Of a stretch of 50,346 nucleotides of DNA, positions 25,374 to 35,052 are shown piece after piece (positions within the stretch are counted from its first letter, which is position 1; each line of letters begins with the position of its first letter). Source of the stretch: an uncultured Pelagibacteraceae bacterium (GTDB lineage: Bacteria; Pseudomonadota; Alphaproteobacteria; Pelagibacterales; Pelagibacteraceae); assembly GCA_902532595.1 (NCBI GenBank), contig CACAIN010000003.1, positions 1 to 50,346 of the forward strand, written 5' to 3'. The position numbers and the translations under genes were made by a program. The notes under the pieces are model-generated. The model searched no databases, was not told where the DNA came from, and saw nothing but the letters and a program-made list of their open reading frames with translations.

Positions 25374-28045
25374 TAATTTAACATATTTCTAAGAACGTAC
25401 TGAAGAATTCCTCCATTCTTATAATATTCAACTTCATTTTGAGTATCAATTCTACAAAGTAATTTGATAGTTTTGCTTGTTCCGTTTTTATATTTTATTT
25501 CACAAGATACTTCATCCCTTGGTTTAACACCTTTATCAATGTTAACAATTGTGATTAATTCTTCTCCAGTTATGTTTAATTTCTTTCTATCAAAACCTTG
25601 TTTAAATTGAAGAGGTAGAACACCCATTCCAATCAAATTTGATCTATGAATTCTTTCAAAACTTTCAGCAATTACAGCTTTAATGCCTAAAAGTTTAGTT
25701 CCTTTAGCCGCCCAGTCTCTTGAAGATCCTGTTCCATACTCTTTTCCTGCCATAACTATTAAATCATTTCCTCTTTTTTTATATTCAACAGCAGCATCAT
25801 ATACGCTCATAACTTTTCCATCAGGTTGTAAAGTGGTAAATCCTCCTTCAGTACCAGGTGCCATTTCATTTCTTATTTTAATATTTCCAAACGTACCTCT
25901 CATCATTACTTCATGGTTTCCTCTTCTCGCTCCATAGGAATTAAAATCTTTTTGTTGCACTTGATTTTTCATGAAATAATCTCCCGTTGGGCTATCTTTT
26001 TTTATATTTCCAGCTGGAGAAATGTGGTCAGTAGTAACAGTGTCAGCTAATAAAAGTAGTAATCTTGCATCTTTAATTGGTTTAAAACCTTCTGGCTGAT
26101 CTGGGAGATTGTCGAAAAAAGGAGGTTTTTTAACGTATGTAGAGTTGTCTTCCCAATTATAGATACTACTATCAACGGTTTTGATAGCACTCCATTCTTT
26201 AGGTCCCTCTGAAACATTTAAATAACGATTAACAAACATCTCAGCATTAATTGATTTTAACATTATGTCTTCAATTTCATTATTACTTGGCCAAATATCT
26301 TTTAAAAAAACTTCTTTACCATCTTTGTCTGTGCCAAGAGAACTTTTGTAAATATCAAAATTCATATTACCTGCTAGGGCAAATGCTACAACAAGCGGTG
26401 GGGAAGCTAGATAGTTAGCTTTAACATCGGGACTTATTCTACCTTCAAAATTTCTATTCCCTGATAAAACAGAAACTGTATATAAATTCTCCTTATGTAT
26501 AGCTTCAGAGATGTTCTTGTTTAAAGGACCAGAATTTCCAATACATGTTGTGCAACCATATCCAACTAAGTTAAATCCAAGTTCATCTAAATATTTATTC
26601 AATCCAGCTTTTTCTAAATAGTCTGTAACAACTTTTGAACCAGGTGCTAAAGAAGTTTTTACCCACGGCTTAATTTTTAAACCTCTTTCTATAGCTTTTT
26701 TTGCAAGTATTCCTGCTCCAATCATTACACTTGGATTAGAGGTGTTAGTACAAGAAGTAATAGCTGCTATCACTATATCTCCATCAGTAAGTTTAAAATC
26801 TGCTCCCAAAACTTCTGCCTCAATTGGTTTATCTCTTTTCGTATTTTCTTTATAAACTTTAGCAAATTCTTTTGAGGATTCAGTTAATAAAACTTTATCT
26901 TGAGGTCTTTTAGGCCCGGAGATGCTAGGCACAACAGTGCTGATGTCCAAAGATAAAGTGTCAGTAAACTCCATATCTTCGCTTGCCCAAAGGCCTTGTT
27001 TTTTTGAATATTTTTCTACAAGTTCTATTGTTTCTTTATCTCTACCAGAAAGTTTCAAATATTTTAATGTTTCTTCGTCTACAGGAAAGAAACCACATGT
27101 TGCACCATACTCAGGAGCCATGTTCGCAATTGTTGCTCTATCTGCTAGTGTAAGGTTTTTTAAACCTTCTCCATAAAATTCCACAAATTTTCCTACAACT
27201 CCTTTTTTTCTCAACATTTCAACGATAGCTAAAACTAAGTCTGTAGCTGTTAATCCTTCTAATAATTTTCCTGTAATTTCAACACCAACAACTTCTGGGA
27301 TTAACATTGAGATTGGTTGACCTAACATGGCTGCTTCTGCTTCTATTCCACCAACACCCCATCCTAAAACTGATAATCCATTAACCATTGTCGTATGACT
27401 ATCAGTGCCTACCAAAGTATCTGGATAAGCATATAGATCATTGCCACTTTTTGATGACCAAACTACTTTAGCTAAATATTCTAGATTAACTTGATGACAA
27501 ATACCTGTTCCTGGAGGAACAACTCTGAAATTATCAAAAGCTTTTTGACCCCATTTGAGAAAAGCATATCTTTCTACGTTTCTTGAAAATTCTTTTTCAA
27601 CGTTCTGGGTAAAAGATTTCCCAGAAGCATACTCATCGACCATTACAGAATGATCTATTACCAAATCTACGGTGGACAGTGGGTTAATTTTATTTGGGTC
27701 TTTATTTTTAGACTTAACTGCATCTCGCATCGCTGCTAAATCAGCTATTGCAGGAATACCAGTATAATCTTGCAATAAAGTTCGTGCAGGCCTGTAAGCT
27801 ATTTCAGTATTAGATTTTTTGGTTTTTAACCAATCCTTAATAGCTAAGATTTGCCTCTTATCAACTGTTGCGTCATCTTCATATCTTAAAAGGTTTTCTA
27901 ATAAAACTTTAAGTGATTTAGGTAATTTAGAAATACCTTCAAGACCATTTTTTTCTGCATTCTTTAAATTGAAAATTTTATAATCTTTTCCTGAAGAAGA
28001 AATAGTATCTAGGGATTTAAAAGAATTTTTACTATTAAATTTCAT
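25373..28045 (-). CDS. acnA: Aconitate hydratase A
   Basis: 890 residues, standard AcnA size. The 4Fe-4S ligands lie in [17 protein letters not shown] and [14 protein letters not shown]; other marks are [14 protein letters not shown]-type motif at the swivelling domain ([16 protein letters not shown]), YGSRRGNH-type [18 protein letters not shown] and [17 protein letters not shown]. It interconverts citrate and isocitrate in the TCA cycle. It lies three bases after the lysE-type gene and one base overlaps prpD. Confidence 0.99.
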   Translation of the reverse strand: MKFNSKNSFKSLDTISSSGKDYKIFNLKNAEKNGLEGISKLPKSLKVLLENLLRYEDDATVDKRQILAIKDWLKTKKSNTEIAYRPARTLLQDYTGIPAIADLAAMRDAVKSKNKDPNKINPLSTVDLVIDHSVMVDEYASGKSFTQNVEKEFSRNVERYAFLKWGQKAFDNFRVVPPGTGICHQVNLEYLAKVVWSSKSGNDLYAYPDTLVGTDSHTTMVNGLSVLGWGVGGIEAEAAMLGQPISMLIPEVVGVEITGKLLEGLTATDLVLAIVEMLRKKGVVGKFVEFYGEGLKNLTLADRATIANMAPEYGATCGFFPVDEETLKYLKLSGRDKETIELVEKYSKKQGLWASEDMEFTDTLSLDISTVVPSISGPKRPQDKVLLTESSKEFAKVYKENTKRDKPIEAEVLGADFKLTDGDIVIAAITSCTNTSNPSVMIGAGILAKKAIERGLKIKPWVKTSLAPGSKVVTDYLEKAGLNKYLDELGFNLVGYGCTTCIGNSGPLNKNISEAIHKENLYTVSVLSGNRNFEGRISPDVKANYLASPPLVVAFALAGNMNFDIYKSSLGTDKDGKEVFLKDIWPSNNEIEDIMLKSINAEMFVNRYLNVSEGPKEWSAIKTVDSSIYNWEDNSTYVKKPPFFDNLPDQPEGFKPIKDARLLLLLADTVTTDHISPAGNIKKDSPTGDYFMKNQVQQKDFNSYGARRGNHEVMMRGTFGNIKIRNEMAPGTEGGFTTLQPDGKVMSVYDAAVEYKKRGNDLIVMAGKEYGTGSSRDWAAKGTKLLGIKAVIAESFERIHRSNLIGMGVLPLQFKQGFDRKKLNITGEELITIVNIDKGVKPRDEVSCEIKYKNGTSKTIKLLCRIDTQNEVEYYKNGGILQYVLRNMLN

Positions 28046-28048
28046 GCG

Positions 28049-28639
28049 CTATACATAAAACATAATAACACAAAGGATAAGTAAAAAAGACATAGTATAG
28101 TTAAATTTCTTGATAAAGTTTTCATTTGTGGCAAAATTTCTCAGATATTTTCCTAATAGACACCAAGAACTGACGCTAAAAACAGCCATAAAGAAATAGA
28201 CGGTTAATACTATCAATGCGTCTCTTAAATAATTATTTTGGACATCGATAAAGGTCGAAACCGTAATCATGGCCACTATAACTCCCTTAGGGTTAATAAA
28301 TTGAAATAAAAAAGTATCGAAAAAGTTAACTGGTTTTTTTATATTTTCAGAATGAGTTGTAGAGCTAAAAGCAATTTTGTAAGCCAAGTAGATTAAAAAA
28401 ATTGATCCTAATATTTTTATTATATCCTGTAAAAAAAGATATGTTTGAAAAACAACAATTAGTCCTGATGCCATTATTGTCAACATAGATGTCCATCCAA
28501 AGATAACGCCTAACATTAAGGGTATAGTTTTTCTAAAACCAAAGTTAAATCCAGAGTATGAAGACATGATGTTATTTGGACCAGGTGTAAAAGCTGTGGC
28601 AATACCGAATAAGATTAGCGGTAAGAATTGTTCGTACAC
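28049..28639 (-). CDS. LysE/RhtB family amino-acid exporter
   Basis: 196 residues with six transmembrane helices. The N-terminal TAFTPGPNNIMSSYSGFNFGFRKTIPLMLGVIFG is the LysE/RhtB family signature, and QFINPKGVIVAM follows in the middle. Members export amino acids or homoserine lactones; substrate is not clear. Its start shares one base with the csaA stop and its stop is three bases before acnA. Confidence 0.9.
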   Translation of the reverse strand: MYEQFLPLILFGIATAFTPGPNNIMSSYSGFNFGFRKTIPLMLGVIFGWTSMLTIMASGLIVVFQTYLFLQDIIKILGSIFLIYLAYKIAFSSTTHSENIKKPVNFFDTFLFQFINPKGVIVAMITVSTFIDVQNNYLRDALIVLTVYFFMAVFSVSSWCLLGKYLRNFATNENFIKKFNYTMSFLLILCVIMFYV

Positions 28640-28992
28640 TAGGCTATCTCAAGACCATTTTCAGTTTTTTGAGAAGGATGAATCAAAACAACTTTACCGT
28701 CTTTTTCAATAGCACCTAAAATTAATACTTCAGACTCAACTCCAGCAATATTTTTTTTTGGAAAATTACAAACACCTATAACCTGTTTTCCTACTAGATT
28801 ATCAGAATTATAGTAATGAGTAATTTGAGCAGATGACTGTCTAACACCAATCTCAGATCCAAAATCAACTTCTACCACCAATGAAGGTTTGCGTGCCTTT
28901 TCATTTTTAGATACCTTTAAGACCGTTCCAACTAAAATCTGGATTTTACTATAGTCATCATATGTAATTTCTTTTTTCATAATAAAATTCAT
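28639..28992 (-). CDS. csaA: CsaA-like tRNA-binding-domain protein
   Basis: The track start at 29,109 adds about 39 residues unlike the family. A start at 28,992 (MNFIMKKE), with AAAGA just upstream, gives 117 residues; 28,980 (MKKE) is an alternative. The core ILVGTVLKVSKNEKARKPSLVVEVDFG, then VGVRQSSAQIT-type GVRQSSAQITHYY and the NFPKKNIAGVESEVLILGA segment match CsaA/tRNA-binding (EMAP II-like OB-fold) proteins with chaperone-like or tRNA-binding activity. It leads the csaA-lysE-acnA-prpD set. Confidence 0.86.
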   Translation of the reverse strand: MNFIMKKEITYDDYSKIQILVGTVLKVSKNEKARKPSLVVEVDFGSEIGVRQSSAQITHYYNSDNLVGKQVIGVCNFPKKNIAGVESEVLILGAIEKDGKVVLIHPSQKTENGLEIA

Positions 28993-29098
28993 TATCTTTA
29001 TTTTTCTATACTCGTATATACATAATTTTTCTTTATTTTTGCCAAAAAATAATGGTGTGATGCTTAGGTCTATGGGGCAAAAAAAAGAAATTTTGCCA

Positions 29099-29127
29099 TT
29101 GAAAAACAAGTATTAAAAGTCAATACT
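29099..29127 (+). promoter_or_regulatory. Candidate promoter of the first LIV binding-protein gene
   Basis: TTGAAA (29,099-29,104), 17 bases, then AATACT (29,122-29,127), 36 bases before the ATG. It fits the housekeeping consensus at five and four of six positions. Supported only by pattern and position. Confidence 0.4.
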
Positions 29128-29162
29128 ATCGCAAATTAACAATACTAAATAAGAGGAGTAAT

Positions 29163-30344
29163 ATGAAAAAAGTATTTATTGCTGCAATCATGTCTTTGTC
29201 TATCCTGACAACAAATGTATTTGCAGAAATTAAAATGGGTATAATCTTAGGATTTACTGGTCCTATTGAATCTCTAACTCCAGCTATGGCAGCTTCTGCA
29301 GAATTAGCTTTTAAAGAAGCTTCTGACTCAGGTTCATTGCTAGGTGGAGAAAAAATTAAAGCCCTAAGAGCAGACTCAACTTGCGTAGACTCTGCTGCAG
29401 CAACAACTGCCGCAGAAGGTTTAGTTAGCCAAGGTATAGTTGCAATTATGGGAGCAGATTGTTCTGGTGTTACTGGAGCAGTTGCATCTAACGTAGCAGT
29501 TCCTAATGGAATTACTATAATATCACCTTCAGCAACATCTCCTGGTCTAACAACTTTGAAAGACAAAGGTTTGTTTTTCCGTACAGCTCCGTCGGATGCT
29601 CGAGGTGGACAAATTCTTGCTGACATTACAAAAGATAGAGGAGTTAAGAGTGTTGCTGTTACGTACACTAATAACGACTATGGTAAAGGTTTAGCTGATG
29701 TATATTCAGCAGCGGTTAAAGCTCATGGTATAAAAGTTACAACTGTAACTGCACACGAAGATGGTAAAGCCGACTACAGTGCAGAAGTTTCTACGCTAGC
29801 GTCAGCTGGTGGAGATGCAGTTGCTGTAATTGGATATCTTGACCAAGGTGGTAAAGGAATTATTCAAGGATCTTTAGATTCTGGTGCCTTTGATAAATTT
29901 ATATTATCAGATGGTATGATTGGTGATTCACTTACTGATACTTTTGGTAAAAGCTTAAACAAATCTTTTGGTTCTTTACCAGGTTCTTTAGGTAAAGGAG
30001 CAGGAGTATTCGGAAAAGTTGCTAAAGCAGCTGGAATTGATCCATCTGGTCCATATACTGGAGAATCTTACGATGCAGCAGCTTTAATCGTTCTTGCAAT
30101 GCAAGCTAGTGGTTCTGCTGATCGTGGTTCAATTGCAAAAAATGTTATGTCTGTAGCTAATGCACCTGGAACAAAAATCTATCCGGGTCAGCTTAAAAAA
30201 GGCTTAGATCTTTTAGCTAAAGGAAAAGCAATTGATTACGAAGGTGCTACTGCAGTTAAATTTACAGATGTTGGAGAACACGTTGGTAATTTCATAGAAA
30301 AAGAAATTAAGGGCGGTAAATTTAAAAACAAAAAACAAAGATAA
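29163..30344 (+). CDS. livJ: ABC transporter branched-chain-amino-acid-type substrate-binding protein
   Basis: 393 residues with a signal peptide ending TNVFAEIKMG. The periplasmic-binding-protein type I (LivJ-like) fold is shown by GIILGFTGPIESLTPAMAASAELAFKEA, GIVAIMGADCSGVTGAVASNVA, RTAPSDARGGQILADI and GVKSVAVTYTNNDYGKGLADVY. A GAGGAG Shine-Dalgarno lies seven bases before ATG. It is on the opposite strand from, and converges with, the permease and ATPase genes livMHFG, which is unusual. The ligand may be a branched-chain or another amino acid; proline/ornithine-type is suggested only by the nearby proC-like gene. Confidence 0.93.
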   Translation: MKKVFIAAIMSLSILTTNVFAEIKMGIILGFTGPIESLTPAMAASAELAFKEASDSGSLLGGEKIKALRADSTCVDSAAATTAAEGLVSQGIVAIMGADCSGVTGAVASNVAVPNGITIISPSATSPGLTTLKDKGLFFRTAPSDARGGQILADITKDRGVKSVAVTYTNNDYGKGLADVYSAAVKAHGIKVTTVTAHEDGKADYSAEVSTLASAGGDAVAVIGYLDQGGKGIIQGSLDSGAFDKFILSDGMIGDSLTDTFGKSLNKSFGSLPGSLGKGAGVFGKVAKAAGIDPSGPYTGESYDAAALIVLAMQASGSADRGSIAKNVMSVANAPGTKIYPGQLKKGLDLLAKGKAIDYEGATAVKFTDVGEHVGNFIEKEIKGGKFKNKKQR

Positions 30345-30355
30345 AATTTAATCTT

Positions 30356-30391
30356 ACAAACCTCAGCGGTGAAAACTGCTGAGGTTTTTTT
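30356..30391 (+). terminator. Intrinsic terminator after livJ
   Basis: AAACCTCAGCggtgaaaactGCTGAGGTTTTTTT: a nine-base-pair stem with a T-run of seven, directly after the livJ stop. On the minus strand it follows the livM stop within the tail, so it may end both convergent transcripts. Confidence 0.85.
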
Positions 30392-31760
30392 ATATGTGTT
30401 TTATTTTCTCAGGTAAAATTCCTTTTGGTCTATAACGCATAATTAACAGTAAACCAATTCCCATCATTAAAAATCTAAAATATGGAATGCTATCAACTAA
30501 ATGAACTCTAAAAGCATTAGTTTCTTCTAAACCGCTAGTAAAAAAATTAATCAAGAATAATGCGATAGGAGCAGCTTCTACCCATAAAAACCAAACTGCA
30601 AAACCTCCTAAAATTGCACCAAAATTATTTCCACTTCCACCGACAATAACCATTACCCAAATTAAAAATGTATACCTCATTGGTCTATAACTTCCCGGTG
30701 TAAATAATCCATCATAAGTGACCATCATAGCTCCGGCTATACCAACTATTGCTGAACCAAGAACAAAAATTAAAAGATGTTGCTTAACAACATTCTTTCC
30801 CATGGCATTAGCCGCTTCTTCATTGTCTCTGATGGCTCTCATCATTCTTCCCCAAGGAGAATAAAGTGCTTTTTGAGTTATGATTAAAAGAATTATTACC
30901 ACAACGGTAAAAAGTCCGGCAAAACATAATTTTACAAATACTGTTGAGGATTCGATGATTAGCTGTTTTAATAACTCTTGTTTTTCTGAAGCATCAGTAA
31001 TCAAATTCAAAGTGCCTTGGTTAAATTTCTCAACTAAATTGATAAACCATTCTTTGGTTTGTAGATCAACTTCATATGGAACTGGTCTTTTTAAACCAAT
31101 CACATTTTTAACACCACGAGCTAACCAATCCTCGTGCTTTATTACAGCAATAACAATTTCTGATATTAATAGTGTTGCTATCGCCAAATAGTCTGCTCTA
31201 AGCCCTAAAGCAATTTTTCCTATAATGTATGCCAAGGCGCCAGCAAAAAAAGCTCCTACTATCCAAGAAAATAATATTGGAAGACCCATTCCTCCTAGAA
31301 AGCCAGTAGTTGCTGGACTAACGGATTCGATTGACTCTATAGCTGGTGCAGATATTAATCTTAAAAGAATTAGCCCAACTATTATTATAGCCGCAATTCC
31401 ATAGCTTCTTTTTTTTGATTGATTATATTTTTTGATAATAAAACGAATGCTAAAAACCATGAAAACAATCAAAAAGGCACATAATATCATATTAAAACCT
31501 CCTACCTGCCATGCCTCTCGAACAGGAGGAACTGAAACCAAAACAGCTGCTAAACCACCAAGAGCTGTGTAACCCATTATTCCAAAATTTATCAACCCTG
31601 CATATCCCCATTGGATATTAGCTCCTATTGTCATTACCGCCGAGATCAAACAAAGACACAAAATTGATAACGCCATGCTCCAAGATTGTAAAAATCCTAC
31701 CAAAATTATGAGTCCTAACATTATTGAATATGCGCTTATTATGTCTAGATTTTTTCTCAT
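30390..31760 (-). CDS. livM: LIV-type ABC transporter permease LivM
   Basis: 456 residues, longer than the usual 350-430, because of a soluble loop of about 60 residues (HEDWLARGVKNVIGL through DASEKQELLKQ) between helices. Core permease motifs are LIGANIQWGYAGLINFGIMGYTALGG, ALGLRADYLAIATLLISEI and the EAA-like loop GRMMRAIRDNEEAANAMGKNVVKQHLL; the C-terminal GSGNNFGAILGG is also typical. It overlaps livH by four bases. Pairs with LivH to form the membrane channel. Confidence 0.94.
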   Translation of the reverse strand: MRKNLDIISAYSIMLGLIILVGFLQSWSMALSILCLCLISAVMTIGANIQWGYAGLINFGIMGYTALGGLAAVLVSVPPVREAWQVGGFNMILCAFLIVFMVFSIRFIIKKYNQSKKRSYGIAAIIIVGLILLRLISAPAIESIESVSPATTGFLGGMGLPILFSWIVGAFFAGALAYIIGKIALGLRADYLAIATLLISEIVIAVIKHEDWLARGVKNVIGLKRPVPYEVDLQTKEWFINLVEKFNQGTLNLITDASEKQELLKQLIIESSTVFVKLCFAGLFTVVVIILLIITQKALYSPWGRMMRAIRDNEEAANAMGKNVVKQHLLIFVLGSAIVGIAGAMMVTYDGLFTPGSYRPMRYTFLIWVMVIVGGSGNNFGAILGGFAVWFLWVEAAPIALFLINFFTSGLEETNAFRVHLVDSIPYFRFLMMGIGLLLIMRYRPKGILPEKIKHI

Positions 31761-32767
31761 AAAACTTTTCCTTTAAATATTCCTGAAGGTCTAAATAATA
31801 AAACTATTACTAGAATTGAGAAAGAAACTGCAAATTTATAATCGGTCGATAGCAATTGTAATAAGCCATCGGGCTCTAGACTTTCCGGAAGTAAATAAAC
31901 AAAGAATTTTTTGTAAGCATAAGTTAAAAGTATTTCTGAAAATGCAATAACATATCCTCCCAAAAAAGCTCCAAAAGGATTTCCAATACCTCCTACGATA
32001 GCTGCAGCAAATATTGGAAGCATATTGTTAAAGTAGGTAAATGGTTTAAAGCTTTTATCTAGACCATAAAGAGCTCCACCAATAGTAGCCAAAATTGCAG
32101 CTATTACCCAAGTAATCATAACCACTTTTTTAGGATCTATTCCAGACAAAAGTGCTAGATCTTCATTATCCGAATAAGCTCGCATGCTCTTTCCAGTTTT
32201 TGTTTTGTTTAAAAACCAAAATAAAATAGAAACAACAATAATTGTAACTAGCAAAGTAATAACTTGGGTCGATTTGATTGTTAATCCTTCATTCAAACCT
32301 GTCATTTCTTTAAATTCATTTGCCTTTAGAATAAACTTTTCTCCATCAAAAAATCTTCTATCAAATGGTCCAATAATTATTCTTACAATTGCTTGGGTAA
32401 CAAACATTGTGCCTATGCTAACCATCGCCAACATAACGGGAGGGCTTTTTTGTGTACGATAATAACTAAAAACTAATTTATCCTTAACAAGAACATATAG
32501 TATTGTAACAATTATCCCAAAAGGCATAGCAAGTAATGCTGTGGGAAGAAAACCTAAATTAATTCCAAGAGATTGAAAGTACCATGTAAATAAAATTGTA
32601 AACATAGTACCAAACGACATAAGATCACCAGCAGTAAAATATGCAAATCGCAAGATTCCATAAATTAAAGAAACAAAAATAGCTCCTAATGCTAATTGAG
32701 ATCCATAAGACAAAGCAGGTACAAATAAATAATTTAAGAGTAAAACTATTGCGTTTAAAAAATCCAT
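31757..32767 (-). CDS. livH: LIV-type ABC transporter permease LivH
   Basis: 336 residues with eight or more transmembrane helices; ALGAIFVSLIYGILRFAYFTAGDLM is the LivH N-terminal pattern and TGKSMRAYSDNEDLALLSGIDPKKV is the ATPase-contacting loop, with GGIGNPFGAFLGGYVIAFSE near the end. Extra residues in the loop after MVSIGTMF are family-typical. It starts one base after the livF stop on the same strand. Confidence 0.94.
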   Translation of the reverse strand: MDFLNAIVLLLNYLFVPALSYGSQLALGAIFVSLIYGILRFAYFTAGDLMSFGTMFTILFTWYFQSLGINLGFLPTALLAMPFGIIVTILYVLVKDKLVFSYYRTQKSPPVMLAMVSIGTMFVTQAIVRIIIGPFDRRFFDGEKFILKANEFKEMTGLNEGLTIKSTQVITLLVTIIVVSILFWFLNKTKTGKSMRAYSDNEDLALLSGIDPKKVVMITWVIAAILATIGGALYGLDKSFKPFTYFNNMLPIFAAAIVGGIGNPFGAFLGGYVIAFSEILLTYAYKKFFVYLLPESLEPDGLLQLLSTDYKFAVSFSILVIVLLFRPSGIFKGKVL

Positions 32768-32768
32768 A

Positions 32769-33476
32769 TCAACCTCCTAAAAAAGAACTTCTTACTCTTG
32801 GATCGTTTAGAAGTTCCTTTCCTGTTCCGGAGTATCTATTTTCTCCAGTGACTAAGACATATCCTCTATCTGATATGCTTAGTGCTTGTTTTGCATTTTG
32901 TTCAACCATCAAAATAGCTACGTTTGTTTTTTTTACTTTAATAATATGATCAAACAACTCATCCATAACGATTGGCGAAACTCCCGCTGTAGGTTCATCA
33001 AGCATTAAGACTGATGGTTTGATCATTAATGCTCTTCCTAATGCTACTTGCTGTCTTTGCCCTCCAGATAATTCACCAACTAGCTGAGATTTTTTTTCTT
33101 TTAAAATAGGAAACAACTCATAAATTTCATCAATAATCTTTTGAAGACTTTCATCTCTTAAAAAAGCACCCATCTCTAAATTTTCTTCAACGCTTAGTCC
33201 AGCGAATACGTTTCTAGTTTGCGGAACAAATGCTATCCCTTGTTTAACTCTATCTTGCGGATTTAAATGGGAAATATCTTTACCATTTATAATAACTTTA
33301 CCTGATTTAAGATTTAATAATCCCAGCATGGCCTTCATGGCTGTAGATTTTCCCGCTCCATTTGGACCAAGTATTGAAACTATTTCACCTTGATTAACGT
33401 TTACTGAACAGGAAGAAATGATATCAGGACCATTGCCATAACCTCCTGTCATTTTTATACCTTCAAAAAAAGCCAT
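32769..33476 (-). CDS. livF: LIV-type ABC transporter ATPase LivF
   Basis: 235 residues. Walker A GPNGAGKST, signature LSGGQRQQVALGRAL, Walker B VLMLDEPTAG and H-loop-like VEQNAKQAL are all present, in the standard LivF order and size. It hydrolyses ATP to drive the transporter with LivG. Starts at the livG stop (one shared base). Confidence 0.96.
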   Translation of the reverse strand: MAFFEGIKMTGGYGNGPDIISSCSVNVNQGEIVSILGPNGAGKSTAMKAMLGLLNLKSGKVIINGKDISHLNPQDRVKQGIAFVPQTRNVFAGLSVEENLEMGAFLRDESLQKIIDEIYELFPILKEKKSQLVGELSGGQRQQVALGRALMIKPSVLMLDEPTAGVSPIVMDELFDHIIKVKKTNVAILMVEQNAKQALSISDRGYVLVTGENRYSGTGKELLNDPRVRSSFLGG

Positions 33477-34270
33477 TAACTTTTATCCTTTAATTTTGAT
33501 CCTCTTCCTAAATAACTTTCAATAACTTTTTCACTCTTTTTAACTTCATCAGAAGTTCCTTCAAATAAAACTGAGCCTTCAGCCATCACAATCACTGGAT
33601 TGCACAATCGACTAATAAACTCCATATCGTGCTCTATCATGCAAAATGTATATCCTTGTTCTTTATTTAACCTCAATATTGCACTTCCTATATCTTTTAA
33701 AAGTGTTCGATTAACTCCAGCACCAACCTCATCTAACAAAACCAACTTAGCATCAACCATCATAGTTCTACCAAGTTCTAATAGTTTTTTTTGACCACCA
33801 GATAAATTTCCCGCAAGTTCATTTGAAAGATGTTTAAGGTTAAGAAAATCAATTACCTCCAAAGCTTTTTCTTTAACTTTTACTTCCTCTTTTTTAACAA
33901 TACTTGAGTTAAATAAGGCGTTAACTAAATTTTCACCAGACTGATTTCCTGGAACCATCATTAAATTTTCTAGCACTGTGAGATTTGTAAATTCATGTGC
34001 AATTTGAAAAGTTCTCAAAACACCTTTTGAAAATAATTCGTAAGAAGGAATATTGGTAATATCTTCATCATTGAACAAAACTGTACCTTGGGAGGATTCT
34101 AAATTGCCAGAAATCAAATTAAATAGTGTTGTCTTGCCTGATCCATTAGGTCCAATAATGCCTGTTATGGAGCCTTTTTTAATTTTTAAAGAGCAATTGG
34201 AAACTGCTGCTAATCCTCCAAAAAATTTAGAAAGATTGTTAATCTGCAGAATATTTGAGTCTGACTGCAT
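33476..34270 (-). CDS. livG: LIV-type ABC transporter ATPase LivG
   Basis: 264 residues with Walker A GPNGSGKTT, signature LSGGQKKLLELGRTM, then LVLLDEVGAGVNR in place of the usual DEPTAG, and H-loop IEHDMEF. It is the partner of LivF. The start is six bases after the proC-like stop and lies in the same operon. The DEVGAG change keeps the catalytic glutamate. Confidence 0.95.
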   Translation of the reverse strand: MQSDSNILQINNLSKFFGGLAAVSNCSLKIKKGSITGIIGPNGSGKTTLFNLISGNLESSQGTVLFNDEDITNIPSYELFSKGVLRTFQIAHEFTNLTVLENLMMVPGNQSGENLVNALFNSSIVKKEEVKVKEKALEVIDFLNLKHLSNELAGNLSGGQKKLLELGRTMMVDAKLVLLDEVGAGVNRTLLKDIGSAILRLNKEQGYTFCMIEHDMEFISRLCNPVIVMAEGSVLFEGTSDEVKKSEKVIESYLGRGSKLKDKS

Positions 34271-34276
34271 AGAAAA

Positions 34277-35047
34277 TTATACTTTTTTTAGTCTTTTAAG
34301 GATATTATTCAAAGATTTTTCTAAATGTCGATAGAAACCAGCTTTTCTTAATTGTTTTAAAGCTTGTTCATTTAATCCTCTGGGTGTTTGAGAATCTTTG
34401 ACTAAATATTTCAAATCTTTTTTTGAATTAATTGCAGAGTCTTCAGATAACGCTAGAAAAAGAGAAGTGATATATTTTTGAGCTTCATTTCTTTTAATCC
34501 CTCTTTTAACTAGCCAGTCAGATAATATTTTTAATAATTCATAAAAAGGAGCCATCATTCCTGAAGTCGCCCAGAAGTTTGTTGATAATCTTTCATTTTT
34601 TATTTGAACAGTTGTGCCCAATTTATTAAAGAAATTTTTTACTTGTTTGTCTGGAGGGCAAATCGGTACTGGGCCTTTTCTAATTGAAATTGGAGGAAGT
34701 GGAATAGCTCTTATAATCTTAGAATTTTTACCAATAGCTTTTTTTAGTTGAGCTAAATTAATCGTAGAAATAAAACTAATAATCTTTTGATTTTTTTTAA
34801 AATTAAGTTTTTTCAAAATTTTATTTCCAACTTTTGGGGTAACACCTAAAAACACCCAATTCGATTTATCGATTAATTGTTGATTATTTCTTGAAATAGT
34901 TACTTTTTTAAATCTTTTGTTTAATTTTTTTGCTATTATTCTGTTTCGAGGGGAGATATAAATTTTTTTGATTTTTAACTTAGATTTAAAGATACCTTCA
35001 ATAACTGAAGATGCTATTCGTCCCGTTCCTAGAAAACCTAAAATCAT
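34277..35047 (-). CDS. Pyrroline-5-carboxylate-reductase-family (ProC-like) protein
   Basis: 256 residues with N-terminal NADPH-binding pattern GFLGTGRIASSVIEG and the ProC segment SNWVFLGVTPKVGNKIL, IRAIPLPPISIRKGPVPICPP, GTTVQIKNERLSTNFWATSGMMAPFYELL, all similar to ProC but lacking the usual SPGG-type end; the tail has many lysines. It may reduce pyrroline-5-carboxylate or a related imine. It opens the LIV operon and its start is only five bases from the divergent AbrB-family start. Confidence is moderate for the exact reaction. Confidence 0.78.
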   Translation of the reverse strand: MILGFLGTGRIASSVIEGIFKSKLKIKKIYISPRNRIIAKKLNKRFKKVTISRNNQQLIDKSNWVFLGVTPKVGNKILKKLNFKKNQKIISFISTINLAQLKKAIGKNSKIIRAIPLPPISIRKGPVPICPPDKQVKNFFNKLGTTVQIKNERLSTNFWATSGMMAPFYELLKILSDWLVKRGIKRNEAQKYITSLFLALSEDSAINSKKDLKYLVKDSQTPRGLNEQALKQLRKAGFYRHLEKSLNNILKRLKKV

Positions 35048-35052
35048 GAATT

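Noticed and set aside
29126-29668. 180-residue minus-strand ORF
   Set aside because: It is the antisense shadow of livJ, with alanine/proline-rich composition unlike the other proteins here.
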